A stretch of DNA of 44,316 nucleotides from CALREJ01 sp035547395 (GTDB lineage: Bacteria > Patescibacteriota > Gracilibacteria > Peribacterales > Peribacteraceae). The DNA lies in contig DASZVA010000007.1 of the NCBI GenBank assembly GCA_035547395.1, positions 1 through 44,316 of the forward strand, given 5' to 3'. Position numbers and translations under genes: made by a program. Positions 17,969-26,323 of this stretch are shown piece by piece. The notes below the pieces were generated by a model. That model saw only the letters and a program-made list of their open reading frames with translations, had not been told where the DNA came from and searched no databases. Position 1 is the first letter of the stretch; each line of letters begins with the position of its first letter.

Positions 17969-18979
17969 ATGTCAGGAGCATCCATCGGTATCGTCGGCTT
18001 AGGCTACTGGGGTCCGAATCTGCTGCGCAACTTCGCAGCTCATCCCGGCTGGACGGTGAAATACGGGTGCGATCTGGAGGAAAAAAATCTCGCCAAGATG
18101 AAGCTGCATTATCCATCCGTCACATTCACAACAAAACTGGACGATCTGCTCACGGACAAAGATCTGACGATGATCGCGGTCGCCACGCCCACGCGTGCCC
18201 ATTTTCCTATCGCCAAAGCGGCGCTGGAAGCCGGAAAGCACGTACTTATCGAAAAACCGATCACCGAAACCACCGCGCAGGCCGAAGAGCTGATCGCGCT
18301 CGCGAAGGCAAAGAATCTGCACGTCTTCGTCGATCACACGTTCGTCTTCGCCCCGGCGGTGCGCAAGATGCGTGAACTGTATGACGCCGGAACGTTCGGC
18401 GACCTGCTCTACATCGACTCCACGCGCATCAATCTGGGACTGATTCAGAGCGATGTGAACGTGCTCTATGATCTGGCGATTCATGATCTGAGCATCCTGG
18501 GAGTGTTCAAAAATCTCGACGACATCGCGACAGTCAGCGCGCAGGCAAGCAGGCATTTCGGCACACAGGAGGAGCACGCGCATTTGCATCTGACGTTCAA
18601 AGACGGCGTGCATGCGACCGTGAACGTCAGCTGGCTGTCGCCCGTCAAAATACGCCAGACGATCATCGCAGGCAGCAAGGCAATGGCGACCTACGACGAC
18701 ACGGAGCCGAGCGAGAAGCTGCGCGTTTACGATCGCGGCATCGTGCGGGATCTGACCAAGCCCGACCCGATGCTTCCCACCTACCGCAGCGGTGACATTC
18801 TGATACCCGCACTCCCCGTCCGCGAGACACTGGCGATTGAAGTCGAGCACATCTTGCGCTGCATCCAGGGCGCTGAGACACCGCTCGTGCCCGGCGAGGA
18901 AGGGCGTAAAATTCTGATCATCCTGGAAAAAGCTCAGGAATCTCTGGCGCAAAACGGCTCTCCCGTTCCCCTGCACTGA
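17969..18979 (+). CDS. Gfo/Idh/MocA family sugar-nucleotide dehydrogenase
   Basis: 336-residue NAD(P)-dependent oxidoreductase. The N-terminal Rossmann domain has IGIVGLGYWGPNLLRNF at 6-22, a form typical of the WlbA/WbpB subgroup that oxidises C3 of UDP-GlcNAcA. The EKP motif is at 95-97, and DLAIHDLSIL supplies the active-site His/Asp region before the C-terminal beta-sheet domain. It is the first gene of a cassette continuing with the fusion protein (1 bp gap), an acyltransferase and a DegT aminotransferase. Oxidation, transamination and N-acylation in that order is the known WlbA-WlbE-WlbB logic for 2,3-diamino sugars, which makes a 3-keto sugar nucleotide a likely product. Confidence 0.85.
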   Translation: MSGASIGIVGLGYWGPNLLRNFAAHPGWTVKYGCDLEEKNLAKMKLHYPSVTFTTKLDDLLTDKDLTMIAVATPTRAHFPIAKAALEAGKHVLIEKPITETTAQAEELIALAKAKNLHVFVDHTFVFAPAVRKMRELYDAGTFGDLLYIDSTRINLGLIQSDVNVLYDLAIHDLSILGVFKNLDDIATVSAQASRHFGTQEEHAHLHLTFKDGVHATVNVSWLSPVKIRQTIIAGSKAMATYDDTEPSEKLRVYDRGIVRDLTKPDPMLPTYRSGDILIPALPVRETLAIEVEHILRCIQGAETPLVPGEEGRKILIILEKAQESLAQNGSPVPLH

Positions 18980-18980
18980 C

Positions 18981-20417
18981 ATGCCCCCGTATGTTCCGTA
19001 CGTCTCCAAGGATTTTCTGATCGAAGGCAGCCGTCTGCGGCTGGATGACAAAGAGAAAGCTTGGGCCGAGATCGACGGACGTATGCGCACAGCGATCCGC
19101 AAGGCGCGCGAATCGGGAGCCGTAATCCGCAAGGCGCAGGGAACAAAGGAGGAATTGGCGACCTTCCGTTCGTTTTGCCTGAACCCGGATGACATGCCGG
19201 AGGTGTTCACCGATCGCTATCACCTGTATCTGGCCGAACTCGACCGCGAGATCATCGCGGGGATTTTGGTTGTGGAAGTCGGCTCCAAGCTCTTCATGCT
19301 CTGCCATGCCAGTACGCCCGTCGCCAAGCGCGAAAATATTCCCAGCCTGCTCATCTGGCATATCGTCGAGGAATTCACGGGCAATCATTTTGCCTATCTG
19401 GACGTCGGCGCGTCGTACCGGCCGTCTCTGCAGAATTTTTTTCAGGGATGGCGCACGTCGGGCTATCCGATGATCATGAAGCCGCCGGAATTGCAGCCGT
19501 CGCTGATGCTCACACCGTTCGACACGCAGGCGATGGACGTGCCCGTCGCAACGGACGCACGGTCAAAAATCGCGTCATATCTGACGAAAAAATTCGCGGG
19601 CAGGCCGTACACGTTCTTTCCGCGCGGCATGTACGCGATCTTCACGCTCATCCGCTGGCTGAAAAACGAGGGGAAAATCCATGACGGCGACAATGTCTGG
19701 ATCACGACGACGACCGACACGCACTACGTCTCCTCCTGCGTGACGTCCGCCATCGAACAGACCGTGCCCGTTTCACGCGCGCTCACCGACCGCACCAAAG
19801 CGATCTTTGTCATCCATGAATTCGGCTTTCCGCATCCGCGTCTGAAGGAACTACGCGCGATTGCCGATGAACGCAACATCCCGCTCATCGAAGACTGCGC
19901 CTATAGCTGGGGAACGGCAGGCACGGGCATGACCGGCGATTACGTCATTTACTCGCTCACCAAAGCATTCCCGGTGCAGTTCGGCGGATACCTCGTCGGC
20001 AAAAAATTCAGTCACGAGGAATTGTGGCAGGGCTACGGATGCAGCGACCGGGGCAAGGAGGAGTATACGGAGACCCGGCTCGCGCACTGGATCGGTCAGG
20101 AAGACGCCTCGATGCAACGACGACGCGACAATTACGATCAATACCGCGCGCTGTTCGGCGACGACCGGGTGTACTTTCCGCTGGCGGAAGGCGTGGTACC
20201 AGGCGCCTTTGTGCTGCGCATAGCCGACGAAGAGGCGATGAAAACGGTCTCAGCCTTCGTCCGAAGATTCGGCATCGAATGCGGCAACTACTGGCAAAAC
20301 AGTGCTATCATACTGCCCGTCCACCAGCGCGTTGCGCCCGCGCATCTCGCGTACATCGCGGGAGCGGTGCTCGCCACCGAGCGCGAATGGTGCGGCGTTC
20401 CCGGTTCTCATCAATGA
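18981..20417 (+). CDS. Fusion of FemAB-like GNAT acyltransferase and DegT-type aminotransferase domain
   Basis: 478 residues in two halves. Residues about 20-170 look like a FemAB/BioF2-type GNAT domain: RMRTAIRKARESGAVI, then IIAGILVVEV, then SLLIWHIVEEF and YLDVGASYRPSLQNFFQGW, the usual DxGxS...F..W ending. Residues about 190-478 look like a compact DegT aminotransferase: Asp305 in LIEDCAYSWG, and Lys328 in YSLTKAFPVQFGGY at the PLP-lysine position. The DegT part has about 290 residues against about 370 normally, and the usual SGTSA phosphate-binding segment reads PRGMYA. The two activities would let one protein install and acylate an amino group, or the DegT half may be a regulator. It lies 1 bp after the dehydrogenase and overlaps the hexapeptide acyltransferase gene by ATGA. 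Confidence 0.75.
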   Translation: MPPYVPYVSKDFLIEGSRLRLDDKEKAWAEIDGRMRTAIRKARESGAVIRKAQGTKEELATFRSFCLNPDDMPEVFTDRYHLYLAELDREIIAGILVVEVGSKLFMLCHASTPVAKRENIPSLLIWHIVEEFTGNHFAYLDVGASYRPSLQNFFQGWRTSGYPMIMKPPELQPSLMLTPFDTQAMDVPVATDARSKIASYLTKKFAGRPYTFFPRGMYAIFTLIRWLKNEGKIHDGDNVWITTTTDTHYVSSCVTSAIEQTVPVSRALTDRTKAIFVIHEFGFPHPRLKELRAIADERNIPLIEDCAYSWGTAGTGMTGDYVIYSLTKAFPVQFGGYLVGKKFSHEELWQGYGCSDRGKEEYTETRLAHWIGQEDASMQRRRDNYDQYRALFGDDRVYFPLAEGVVPGAFVLRIADEEAMKTVSAFVRRFGIECGNYWQNSAIILPVHQRVAPAHLAYIAGAVLATEREWCGVPGSHQ

Positions 20418-20887
20418 TTCTCGGAGAAATCACCCTCGGCGCAGACGTCGACGTCACGCAAAGCGCGTCGATCAATCACATCCGCACAGGAAACCGCGGC
20501 AAGATCCGCGACTTCAGCGTTCTCTTTGGTTCACCCGATCATCCGCTTACGATCGGCGACGATTTCTTCATCGGCGCGCAGTGCTACGTAAACGGCTGCG
20601 CAGGACTGACTATCGGCAATCGGGTCACGATCGCGCCGGGCGTTATGATCTTCAGCGACTCCGGACCGAATACGTCTCCTCTTCTGCAAAAAACCCATCC
20701 CATCGTCGCCAAACCGATCATCATCGGGGACGACGTGTGGATCGGGGCGCGGGCGATGATCTTGCCGGGCGTGACGATCGGCAACCGCTGCATCATCGGC
20801 GCCGGGAGTCTGGTGAAAAACAACGTACCGGACGGCACGGTGGTCGCGGGCCAGCCTGCCAAGGAAATCTCCCGTCTCGACGCATGA
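20414..20887 (+). CDS. Left-handed beta-helix (hexapeptide repeat) O/N-acyltransferase
   Basis: 157-residue protein built of hexapeptide repeats, for example LTIGDDFFIGAQCYV, LTIGNRVTIAPGVMI and IIIGDDVWIGARAMILPGVTIGN, ending with the usual VVAGQPAKEI loop of maltose-acetyltransferase-like enzymes. His94 in KTHPIV lies in the loop that normally carries the catalytic His. It should use acetyl-CoA to acylate a sugar hydroxyl or amine. The ATG overlaps the stop of the fusion gene as ATGA, and its own stop overlaps the next start in the same way, so the three proteins are translationally coupled. By analogy with WlbB or FdtC/QdtC it may acylate the amino sugar made by the following aminotransferase. 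Confidence 0.87.
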   Translation: MILGEITLGADVDVTQSASINHIRTGNRGKIRDFSVLFGSPDHPLTIGDDFFIGAQCYVNGCAGLTIGNRVTIAPGVMIFSDSGPNTSPLLQKTHPIVAKPIIIGDDVWIGARAMILPGVTIGNRCIIGAGSLVKNNVPDGTVVAGQPAKEISRLDA

Positions 20888-21969
20888 ACGTTCCCTTTCT
20901 CGATCTGCAGGCTCAGTACCGTTCGATCAAGCATGAAGTTGATCCCGCCATCCAGTCCGTTCTCGACACGTCCGCCTACGTTCTAGGTCCCGCGGTCGAG
21001 CAATTTGAAAAAGATTTCGCGTCCTATTGCGAAGCGCGGCATTGCGTCTGCGTGAATTCCGGCACGTCGGCGTTGGCGCTGCTCATGCAGGCATATGACA
21101 TCGGTCCCGGTGATGAAGTAATCACGGTCGCCAATACGTTCTTCGCGACGGCAGAGGCGATCTCGGAACTGGGGGCAGTGCCGGTCCTCGTTGATTGCGA
21201 TGCGAAAAGCGCACTGATGAACCCCGCGGCATTTGAGGCGGCGGTAACAAAGCGAACGAAAGCCGTCATTCCCGTACATCTCTACGGACAATGCGCGGAG
21301 ATGGACGCGATCATCGCGATCGCGCGGACGCACAACATCCTCGTTTTCGAAGATGCCTGCCAGGCGCACGGTGCAACATACAAAGGCAGAAAGGCGGGGG
21401 GTCTGGCGGACGGCGCAGCATTCAGTTTCTATCCCGGCAAAAATCTCGGCGCTTACGGCGAGGGAGGCGCGGTGACGACCAATACGGATATGGTCGCGGA
21501 GACGATCCGAATGCTCCGGGATCACGGCTCGCCGAAAAAATATCATCACAGCAAGATCGGGTGGAACGAGCGTATGGACGGCATTCAGGGAGCGGTGCTC
21601 GGCGTGAAGCTGAAGCATTTGGACGAGTGGAACGCGAAGCGCCGGGAGCATGCGGAGCTCTACAGAAAACTTCTGCCCGAGACGGCACAGGCGATAGCCG
21701 TGCTGGAAGGAAACGAATCCGCCTATCACCTCTTCGTCGTCCGTGTGCAAAACAGAGACGTCATGCAAAGGAAGCTGACGGAGGCAGGCATCGCGACGGG
21801 CATTCATTATCCCGTTCCCATCCACTTGCAGCCGGCATACGCGGGGCACTGGGAAAAAAACGCATTCCCGAATGCGGAACTGCTGGCGGACGAAATCCTC
21901 TCACTGCCCATGTTTCCGGAGCTCACCGACGAGCACATTCGCTTCGTGTGCGAGACACTCGCGTCATGA
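20884..21969 (+). CDS. DegT/DnrJ/EryC1 sugar-nucleotide aminotransferase
   Basis: 361-residue PLP enzyme with all key residues: NSGTSAL at 58-64, Asp157 in VFEDACQAHGA, and the Schiff-base Lys186 in FSFYPGKNLGAYGEGG. The wording is close to the FdtB/QdtB/DesV group that makes 3-amino-3,6-dideoxy dTDP-sugars, and also to WlbE. It transfers an amino group from glutamate to a keto sugar nucleotide. Its ATG overlaps the acyltransferase stop. The partner dehydrogenase at 17969 supplies one route to a keto sugar; rfbA and rfbB at 26-28 kb supply another (dTDP-4-keto-6-deoxyglucose), but no 3,4-ketoisomerase is seen. The gene overlaps the convergent GT2 gene by 6 bp. Confidence 0.92.
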   Translation: MNVPFLDLQAQYRSIKHEVDPAIQSVLDTSAYVLGPAVEQFEKDFASYCEARHCVCVNSGTSALALLMQAYDIGPGDEVITVANTFFATAEAISELGAVPVLVDCDAKSALMNPAAFEAAVTKRTKAVIPVHLYGQCAEMDAIIAIARTHNILVFEDACQAHGATYKGRKAGGLADGAAFSFYPGKNLGAYGEGGAVTTNTDMVAETIRMLRDHGSPKKYHHSKIGWNERMDGIQGAVLGVKLKHLDEWNAKRREHAELYRKLLPETAQAIAVLEGNESAYHLFVVRVQNRDVMQRKLTEAGIATGIHYPVPIHLQPAYAGHWEKNAFPNAELLADEILSLPMFPELTDEHIRFVCETLAS

Positions 21970-22776
21970 AGACGTTCTCCACGGTGCGGTTCTCCACAGA
22001 AGCAGCCAGGAGTACCGGGCCTGTTCCCACACGAGCGGGAACGGATAGCGGGGGCCCCGCTTTGGGATGACATACGTTGCAAGATTCGCCGCGAACATGC
22101 GTGGAATGCTGATCATGTTGCGAAGAAGCCGCCAGCGCAGCCAGCGCCCCCACGGCATGTTGCGTCCGTAGGCAATCTCGATTTTCAGGTAACGGTCGAA
22201 TTTCGGCCGCACCGCGGATGCTGGAGCGAGCGGCACGAAAACGGGAACGGGAAGGATTTTTTTCGGAGAACCGGGGATGATATCAAGGCGCTCATGCACG
22301 GGCTTCACGCAGCCGCGGACGCAGGAGAGATGAAAGAGACGAATCTGATCGAATCCGCTTCCGGGAAACATCACGACCGGCCGCCCGTCGAGCGTGAAAG
22401 TGCGTTGGACGAAATATACGCCGGGGATGTCTCTCTCCACCACCCGCCGCACTTCTGTCAGGAGCTCTGCACCCGCCTCCTCATCTGCATCGACGCAGAG
22501 AATCCACGGATGACGCGCGAGCACATACCCGGCATTTCTCAACGCGGAAAAATCCTGGATGTATCCGGCCGCATCCAAAAAATGCGGATCCTGATCGAAC
22601 AAACGCGCATTGGGCTGCGCCTGCACGAACTCACGGGTACCGTCGGTCGATCCCCCGTCGAGAACGATAATATCATCCACGATGCGCATGGAATCGAAAT
22701 ACTGCGGCAGCGACCGCATGCTGTTTTTGGTGAGCAGCACGGTACTGACCGGCAACGGGGAAACGGAAGAAGTCAT
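21964..22776 (-). CDS. Family 2 glycosyltransferase (WaaE/KdtX-like)
   Basis: 270-residue GT-A protein. It has VSTVLLTKN at the first strand, IIVLDGGSTDGTREF as the nucleotide loop, and ILCVDADEEAGAELL as the DxD metal site. The layout with SALRNAGYVLARHPWIL before the DxD and a basic C-terminal helix region is that of lipopolysaccharide core transferases such as WaaE. The ATG at 22776 overlaps the stop of the upstream GT4 gene as ATGA and gives a normal N-terminus. It is the last gene of a minus-strand run of transferases, converging on the aminotransferase gene with a 6 bp overlap. Confidence 0.87.
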   Translation of the reverse strand: MTSSVSPLPVSTVLLTKNSMRSLPQYFDSMRIVDDIIVLDGGSTDGTREFVQAQPNARLFDQDPHFLDAAGYIQDFSALRNAGYVLARHPWILCVDADEEAGAELLTEVRRVVERDIPGVYFVQRTFTLDGRPVVMFPGSGFDQIRLFHLSCVRGCVKPVHERLDIIPGSPKKILPVPVFVPLAPASAVRPKFDRYLKIEIAYGRNMPWGRWLRWRLLRNMISIPRMFAANLATYVIPKRGPRYPFPLVWEQARYSWLLLWRTAPWRTSS

Positions 22777-23792
22777 GCGGACGGAGACATGCGGGTAACC
22801 AGCAATCGGATCAACCGGCGCAGACTGTGATGATCCTCGACGATCCTGCGCAGAGTTTTCCGCAAAGCGTCTTGCTGATCGGACGGAAGGGCGAGCATGC
22901 TTCCGACCGCTTCGGCCATCGTGTCGCGCCCGGCACGACACGGCTCCGGCAGTATGTCGCGAAATGCGGCGGCGGCGGATACAACGAGACAGCCGCATGC
23001 CATCGCCTCCAGCACCGCTTTGTCCAGACTGGTATCGCTCGCATGAATGAAAACGTCGGCTTTTCGCAGAAGATCCGGAATATCCTTGGGCGGAACCGAA
23101 CGGATATCCACGCGGCCATGCAGATCGGGTTGATCCATGCGGTCGCGCGCGGCTGCAAGCACCGCTTCGTCCTGCGTGGTCACGGGAGCGCCTGCCAGCA
23201 GCAAACGCGCATGAGGCAGGGCCGCGACGCAATCGAGTAATGCGGGAATATGTTTGGATGCGGTAATCCGTCCCACATGGATCAAAAAACCCGGCTCTCG
23301 ATTCACTGCTTCATCGGGGGCAAACACATCGGTATCGATGCCGTGACCGGTGATGACGCTCTTTTTGGTGTTGAGCGGCATGCCGGCAGCCGACGCGCTG
23401 AAGACATTGCGTACGAGAAGAAGCGCCAGACGTAGCGGCCATCGCGCGCCACGCGCCTCATACCAGAGGAATTCCGGCTTGCGATACATACTCCAAACCG
23501 GCCAGCCGATCACCGCCCAGATCGGCGTCATGTGAATAAATACGGCATCATACTCGGAGCGGCGTGCGGCGATCAGATGCCAAAACGACGCGACCTGACG
23601 CGCCCGGGATACGCCGCTTTCCTTGCCGAGCGACAGCACCCGGACGTTCGCCGGAAGATCGTATGAGCCCACGGTCTGCGCGATGACGGTCACCGATGCG
23701 CAGTGCGCGGCAAATTCCTGAATCCAGCGATGGAAAAAACCCAGAACTGGATGCTCGCGGTCCACACGTTGGGTGACGATGAGCAGCTTCAT
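22773..23792 (-). CDS. Family 4 (group 1) glycosyltransferase
   Basis: 339-residue GT-B protein, short for the family. Features are MKLLIVTQRVDREHPVLGFF, HGIDTDVFAP at the domain junction, LIHVGRITASKHIPALLDCV and HASDTSLDKAVLEAMACGCLVVS near the nucleotide site, with one Glu of the E(x7)E motif replaced by Ser/Thr-rich residues. It overlaps the upstream GT4 gene and the downstream GT2 gene by 4 bp each, a strictly coupled trio. Specificity unknown. Confidence 0.88.
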   Translation of the reverse strand: MKLLIVTQRVDREHPVLGFFHRWIQEFAAHCASVTVIAQTVGSYDLPANVRVLSLGKESGVSRARQVASFWHLIAARRSEYDAVFIHMTPIWAVIGWPVWSMYRKPEFLWYEARGARWPLRLALLLVRNVFSASAAGMPLNTKKSVITGHGIDTDVFAPDEAVNREPGFLIHVGRITASKHIPALLDCVAALPHARLLLAGAPVTTQDEAVLAAARDRMDQPDLHGRVDIRSVPPKDIPDLLRKADVFIHASDTSLDKAVLEAMACGCLVVSAAAAFRDILPEPCRAGRDTMAEAVGSMLALPSDQQDALRKTLRRIVEDHHSLRRLIRLLVTRMSPSA

Positions 23793-24916
23793 GATGCGGC
23801 GGACCGGACAAACTGCGCGTACTGATGAATCTGCTTCTCGCGTTCAAATCGATCAAGAACGGCTCTCGCCTCCATCCCCATCTGTTCCCGCCTGCCGTCA
23901 TCGGCGAGCATCTTCCGAATGACATCGGCGAGATCCACGGGCTCGCCGGTCGTGAAATATCCGTTGCGCCCTTCAATGAGCACGTCCGGCATGATGCCGA
24001 CTTTTGTCGCGATGACCGGCAGTCCGACCGCCATCGCTTCGATCGCGACGCGCGGGTTTCCTTCACTGAGAGAATTCATGACGAAACACTTGGCGCTCAT
24101 CATCGCGCGCAGGACATCTTCCTGCGTCGGCAGCCAGCCGCGGAATTCCACGCGTTCGGCTATATCGAGCTGGCGTGCATAGCTTTCCGCCGCCTTGCGC
24201 TCCGGGCCGTCCCCGATCACAAGCAAACTGACGCCCGGAATTTTGGCGATCGCGCGCAGCAGCGGAAGGAGTCCTTTGTTAGGCACAAGACGGCCGCAGA
24301 ACGCGACGTCGTACTGCTTGGGAACGCTCAGCGCATGCAACGAAGAGAAAAGCGGCAGATCCAGATACACCGACGGCACCACGAAAATTTTGGACTTGTC
24401 CGCCCCCCACTGTGTCAGCGTCTCTGCGGTAGTTTTATTCACGACGCGCGTCGCGGTGAAATGCCGTATGGCCGACGGCAGATAGACGCGCGACAGGATG
24501 CGCCCGATTCTCTCCGTGCGCGATGCGGCTTTCGGATATCCCACGAGGTGATGGATCTCGAGCACCGATCCAATCGGAAATTTTTTGAGGAGTCTGCGCG
24601 CGCCGATACTGTTATAGAAGGGCGGATAGTCGTGCACCGTCATCACGCTGTGATGAAAGAGCGAAATGAGCTGCGCGCCGCGGCTGGCGATCCAGGATGC
24701 CTGATGCAGGAGCCCTTTCGGCGACGGATGCAGATGCGTGTTTCCGAAGAACGTCAGCGCGTCGGGATTATTGGCATCGACTTTGGCGTCCGCCGATCGC
24801 GGCGTGATGATGTCGATGCGGTCGAACTGTTTCGAAAAAATCTCGAGCGTGTACCAAAACGCGCCCCGCTTCCCGGAAAGCAGCGACCGATCCCCTGATA
24901 TCATGAGCAAGTTCAT
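23789..24916 (-). CDS. Family 4 (group 1) glycosyltransferase
   Basis: 375-residue GT-B protein with AFCGRLVPNKGLLPLLRAI, VIGDGPERKAAESYA, VEFRGWLPTQEDVL and NSLSEGNPRVAIEAMAVGLPVIAT, which contains the complete E(x7)E motif. The ATG at 24916 is followed directly by the first Rossmann strand (MNLLMISGDRS). It is the first gene of the coupled trio, and its upstream region carries the palindromic repeats at 24937-25020, so the promoter must lie in or near these repeats. Donor and acceptor unknown. Confidence 0.92.
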   Translation of the reverse strand: MNLLMISGDRSLLSGKRGAFWYTLEIFSKQFDRIDIITPRSADAKVDANNPDALTFFGNTHLHPSPKGLLHQASWIASRGAQLISLFHHSVMTVHDYPPFYNSIGARRLLKKFPIGSVLEIHHLVGYPKAASRTERIGRILSRVYLPSAIRHFTATRVVNKTTAETLTQWGADKSKIFVVPSVYLDLPLFSSLHALSVPKQYDVAFCGRLVPNKGLLPLLRAIAKIPGVSLLVIGDGPERKAAESYARQLDIAERVEFRGWLPTQEDVLRAMMSAKCFVMNSLSEGNPRVAIEAMAVGLPVIATKVGIMPDVLIEGRNGYFTTGEPVDLADVIRKMLADDGRREQMGMEARAVLDRFEREKQIHQYAQFVRSAAS

Positions 24917-24936
24917 AACGCACGAAAAGAAAGTAG

Positions 24937-25020
24937 TGTCATGGTGAGGCGCTCGCAAAGCGAGCCACGAACCATGAGACACCATCCTTCGTGGCCCCTT
25001 CGGGGCACCTCAGGATGACA
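24937..25020. repeat. Two adjacent imperfect palindromes (REP-like)
   Basis: The first palindrome spans 24937-24981 and begins TGTCATGGTGAGG, with the other arm ending ACCATGAGACA. The second spans about 24982-25020, with CGTGGCCCC and GGGGCACCTC as the inner arms around TT, and ends AGGATGACA. The start of the first, TGTCATGGTGAG, recurs at 36632. They lie between two minus-strand GT4 genes and could form hairpins in the transcript that act as terminators or stabilisers, or they are remnants of small mobile repeats. Confidence 0.7.
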
Positions 25021-25043
25021 CAAATGCGGGCAAAAATTCAGAT

Positions 25044-26123
25044 TCATAAGAGGCTTCGGAAAAGCGCGATATGTTCCTCCGCCACACTATCCCATGAACG
25101 CTCCGGCACTGCACTTGCGCAGCGCTCCGCAATCACGGGGTAAGACAGTTCAATGTCGCGCACGGCATTCGCGATGTCGCGCGGCGTGCGAAGCTGGCGC
25201 ATCTGCACGGCATCGGACAGGAGCCTGCTCAGTCCGGTTTCCTCCGTGAGCAACACGGGCAATCCGGCACTCCTCGCCTCGAGCGCGGTGTTCGGGCTGA
25301 TCTCGGTGAGCGACGGCAGCACGAGCAGATCGTGCCCGAGGAACATCGCCGTTTTTTCGGGTCCCGCAAGCGGCGACAGAAACCGCACGCGGTCATCGAG
25401 CTTTTCATCCGCCACCAGTTTCTTGAGCACGTCTTCCATCGGACCGCTGCCGACGATGGTGAGCGTCTCGGCGGGCAGATCATGGAGCGAGAGGATGAGC
25501 GCGTGGAGATTTTTGAACGCGACGAAGCGTCCGAGGTACAGCAGCCGGAACGGATCATGCTTCTCGTGCAGGACGGGAGTACCTTCCGGCAGCGCGTTCT
25601 CGATCACATGATGCAGCGGAAGCCGACGGTAGACCTTTTCGTAGAGCTCCTCCTGGAACTGTGTGGAAAAGACGATGTGGTCGAACGTGTTGAGGATCCC
25701 GTTCATCATCCCCTGCAAAAACGGCTTCTTCGCATACCATTCCTTCAACCCCAGATCGCCGCCGCGGTCGGTGTACCGCTCCCAAAAAAAATCGCCGCCG
25801 AGCCGCAGAATCTTGCGTGGCGATTTGAGCTTGCTCATCCACAGCGGCACGCCGCAGCTGATGCTGGAAAACGCATACACGATGTCGGCGGACGACGCAT
25901 GTTCGCACAGAGCCCGTGCGTACCGTCGCCAACGCGTGATCATGTTTCCCTTCCGCGAGACGCGGACGACCGGTACCGGCTCGCTCATGTTCTCCTGCTC
26001 ACCGTACGCGATCACCGTCACCGTGACACCGCGATCCTTGAGCAGCTTCGCGAGCTTCTCGACGTACGTCGCTGGCCCGCCGATCTCGGGCGGGTAAATG
26101 CCGGTGGCAAGCACAACCTTCAT
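25044..26123 (-). CDS. Family 4 (group 1) glycosyltransferase
   Basis: 359-residue GT-B protein starting MKVVLATGIYPPEIGGPATY, the classic acceptor-loop form of GT4 enzymes. LYLGRFVAFKNLHALILSL and IVGSGPMEDVLKKL mark the C-terminal domain, and SLTEISPNTALEARSAGLPVLL holds the E(x7)E pair. The start at 26123 is preferred because a TAGACT box ends eight bases upstream; an in-frame ATG at 26129 adds two residues. Specificity unknown. Confidence 0.92.
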   Translation of the reverse strand: MKVVLATGIYPPEIGGPATYVEKLAKLLKDRGVTVTVIAYGEQENMSEPVPVVRVSRKGNMITRWRRYARALCEHASSADIVYAFSSISCGVPLWMSKLKSPRKILRLGGDFFWERYTDRGGDLGLKEWYAKKPFLQGMMNGILNTFDHIVFSTQFQEELYEKVYRRLPLHHVIENALPEGTPVLHEKHDPFRLLYLGRFVAFKNLHALILSLHDLPAETLTIVGSGPMEDVLKKLVADEKLDDRVRFLSPLAGPEKTAMFLGHDLLVLPSLTEISPNTALEARSAGLPVLLTEETGLSRLLSDAVQMRQLRTPRDIANAVRDIELSYPVIAERCASAVPERSWDSVAEEHIALFRSLL

Positions 26124-26129
26124 AGACAT

Positions 26130-26323
26130 CCAGTCTAGCGTTTTTCAATGGGTATCATCCACCGCAAAGAACCTCATAAAATGACGTAAATAACCGAAGA
26201 AACAAATGGCAAAAAAAGTACCGACCGCCAATGAACAATGAGAGAAATTTTCATACGTTGAAGATTGCTTCTTTGGATTTTTTTTGTTCCTTGTTTCTCC
26301 GAACATTCAGCGTCCAATTCCGC
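26130..26323. other. AT-rich spacer with no recognised gene
   Basis: About 190 bp, visibly richer in A and T than the surroundings, with A and T runs (for example near 26211-26217 and 26278-26288). It separates two minus-strand genes, so it should contain the GT4 promoter (TAGACT near 26132-26137 on the minus strand) and the end of the rfbB transcript. I see no protein or structured RNA. Confidence 0.45.

Noticed and set aside
23825..24898. 357-codon open frame opposite the GT4 gene at 23789
   Set aside because: No motif, rich in Arg/His, and fully antisense to a transferase with an intact E(x7)E motif.
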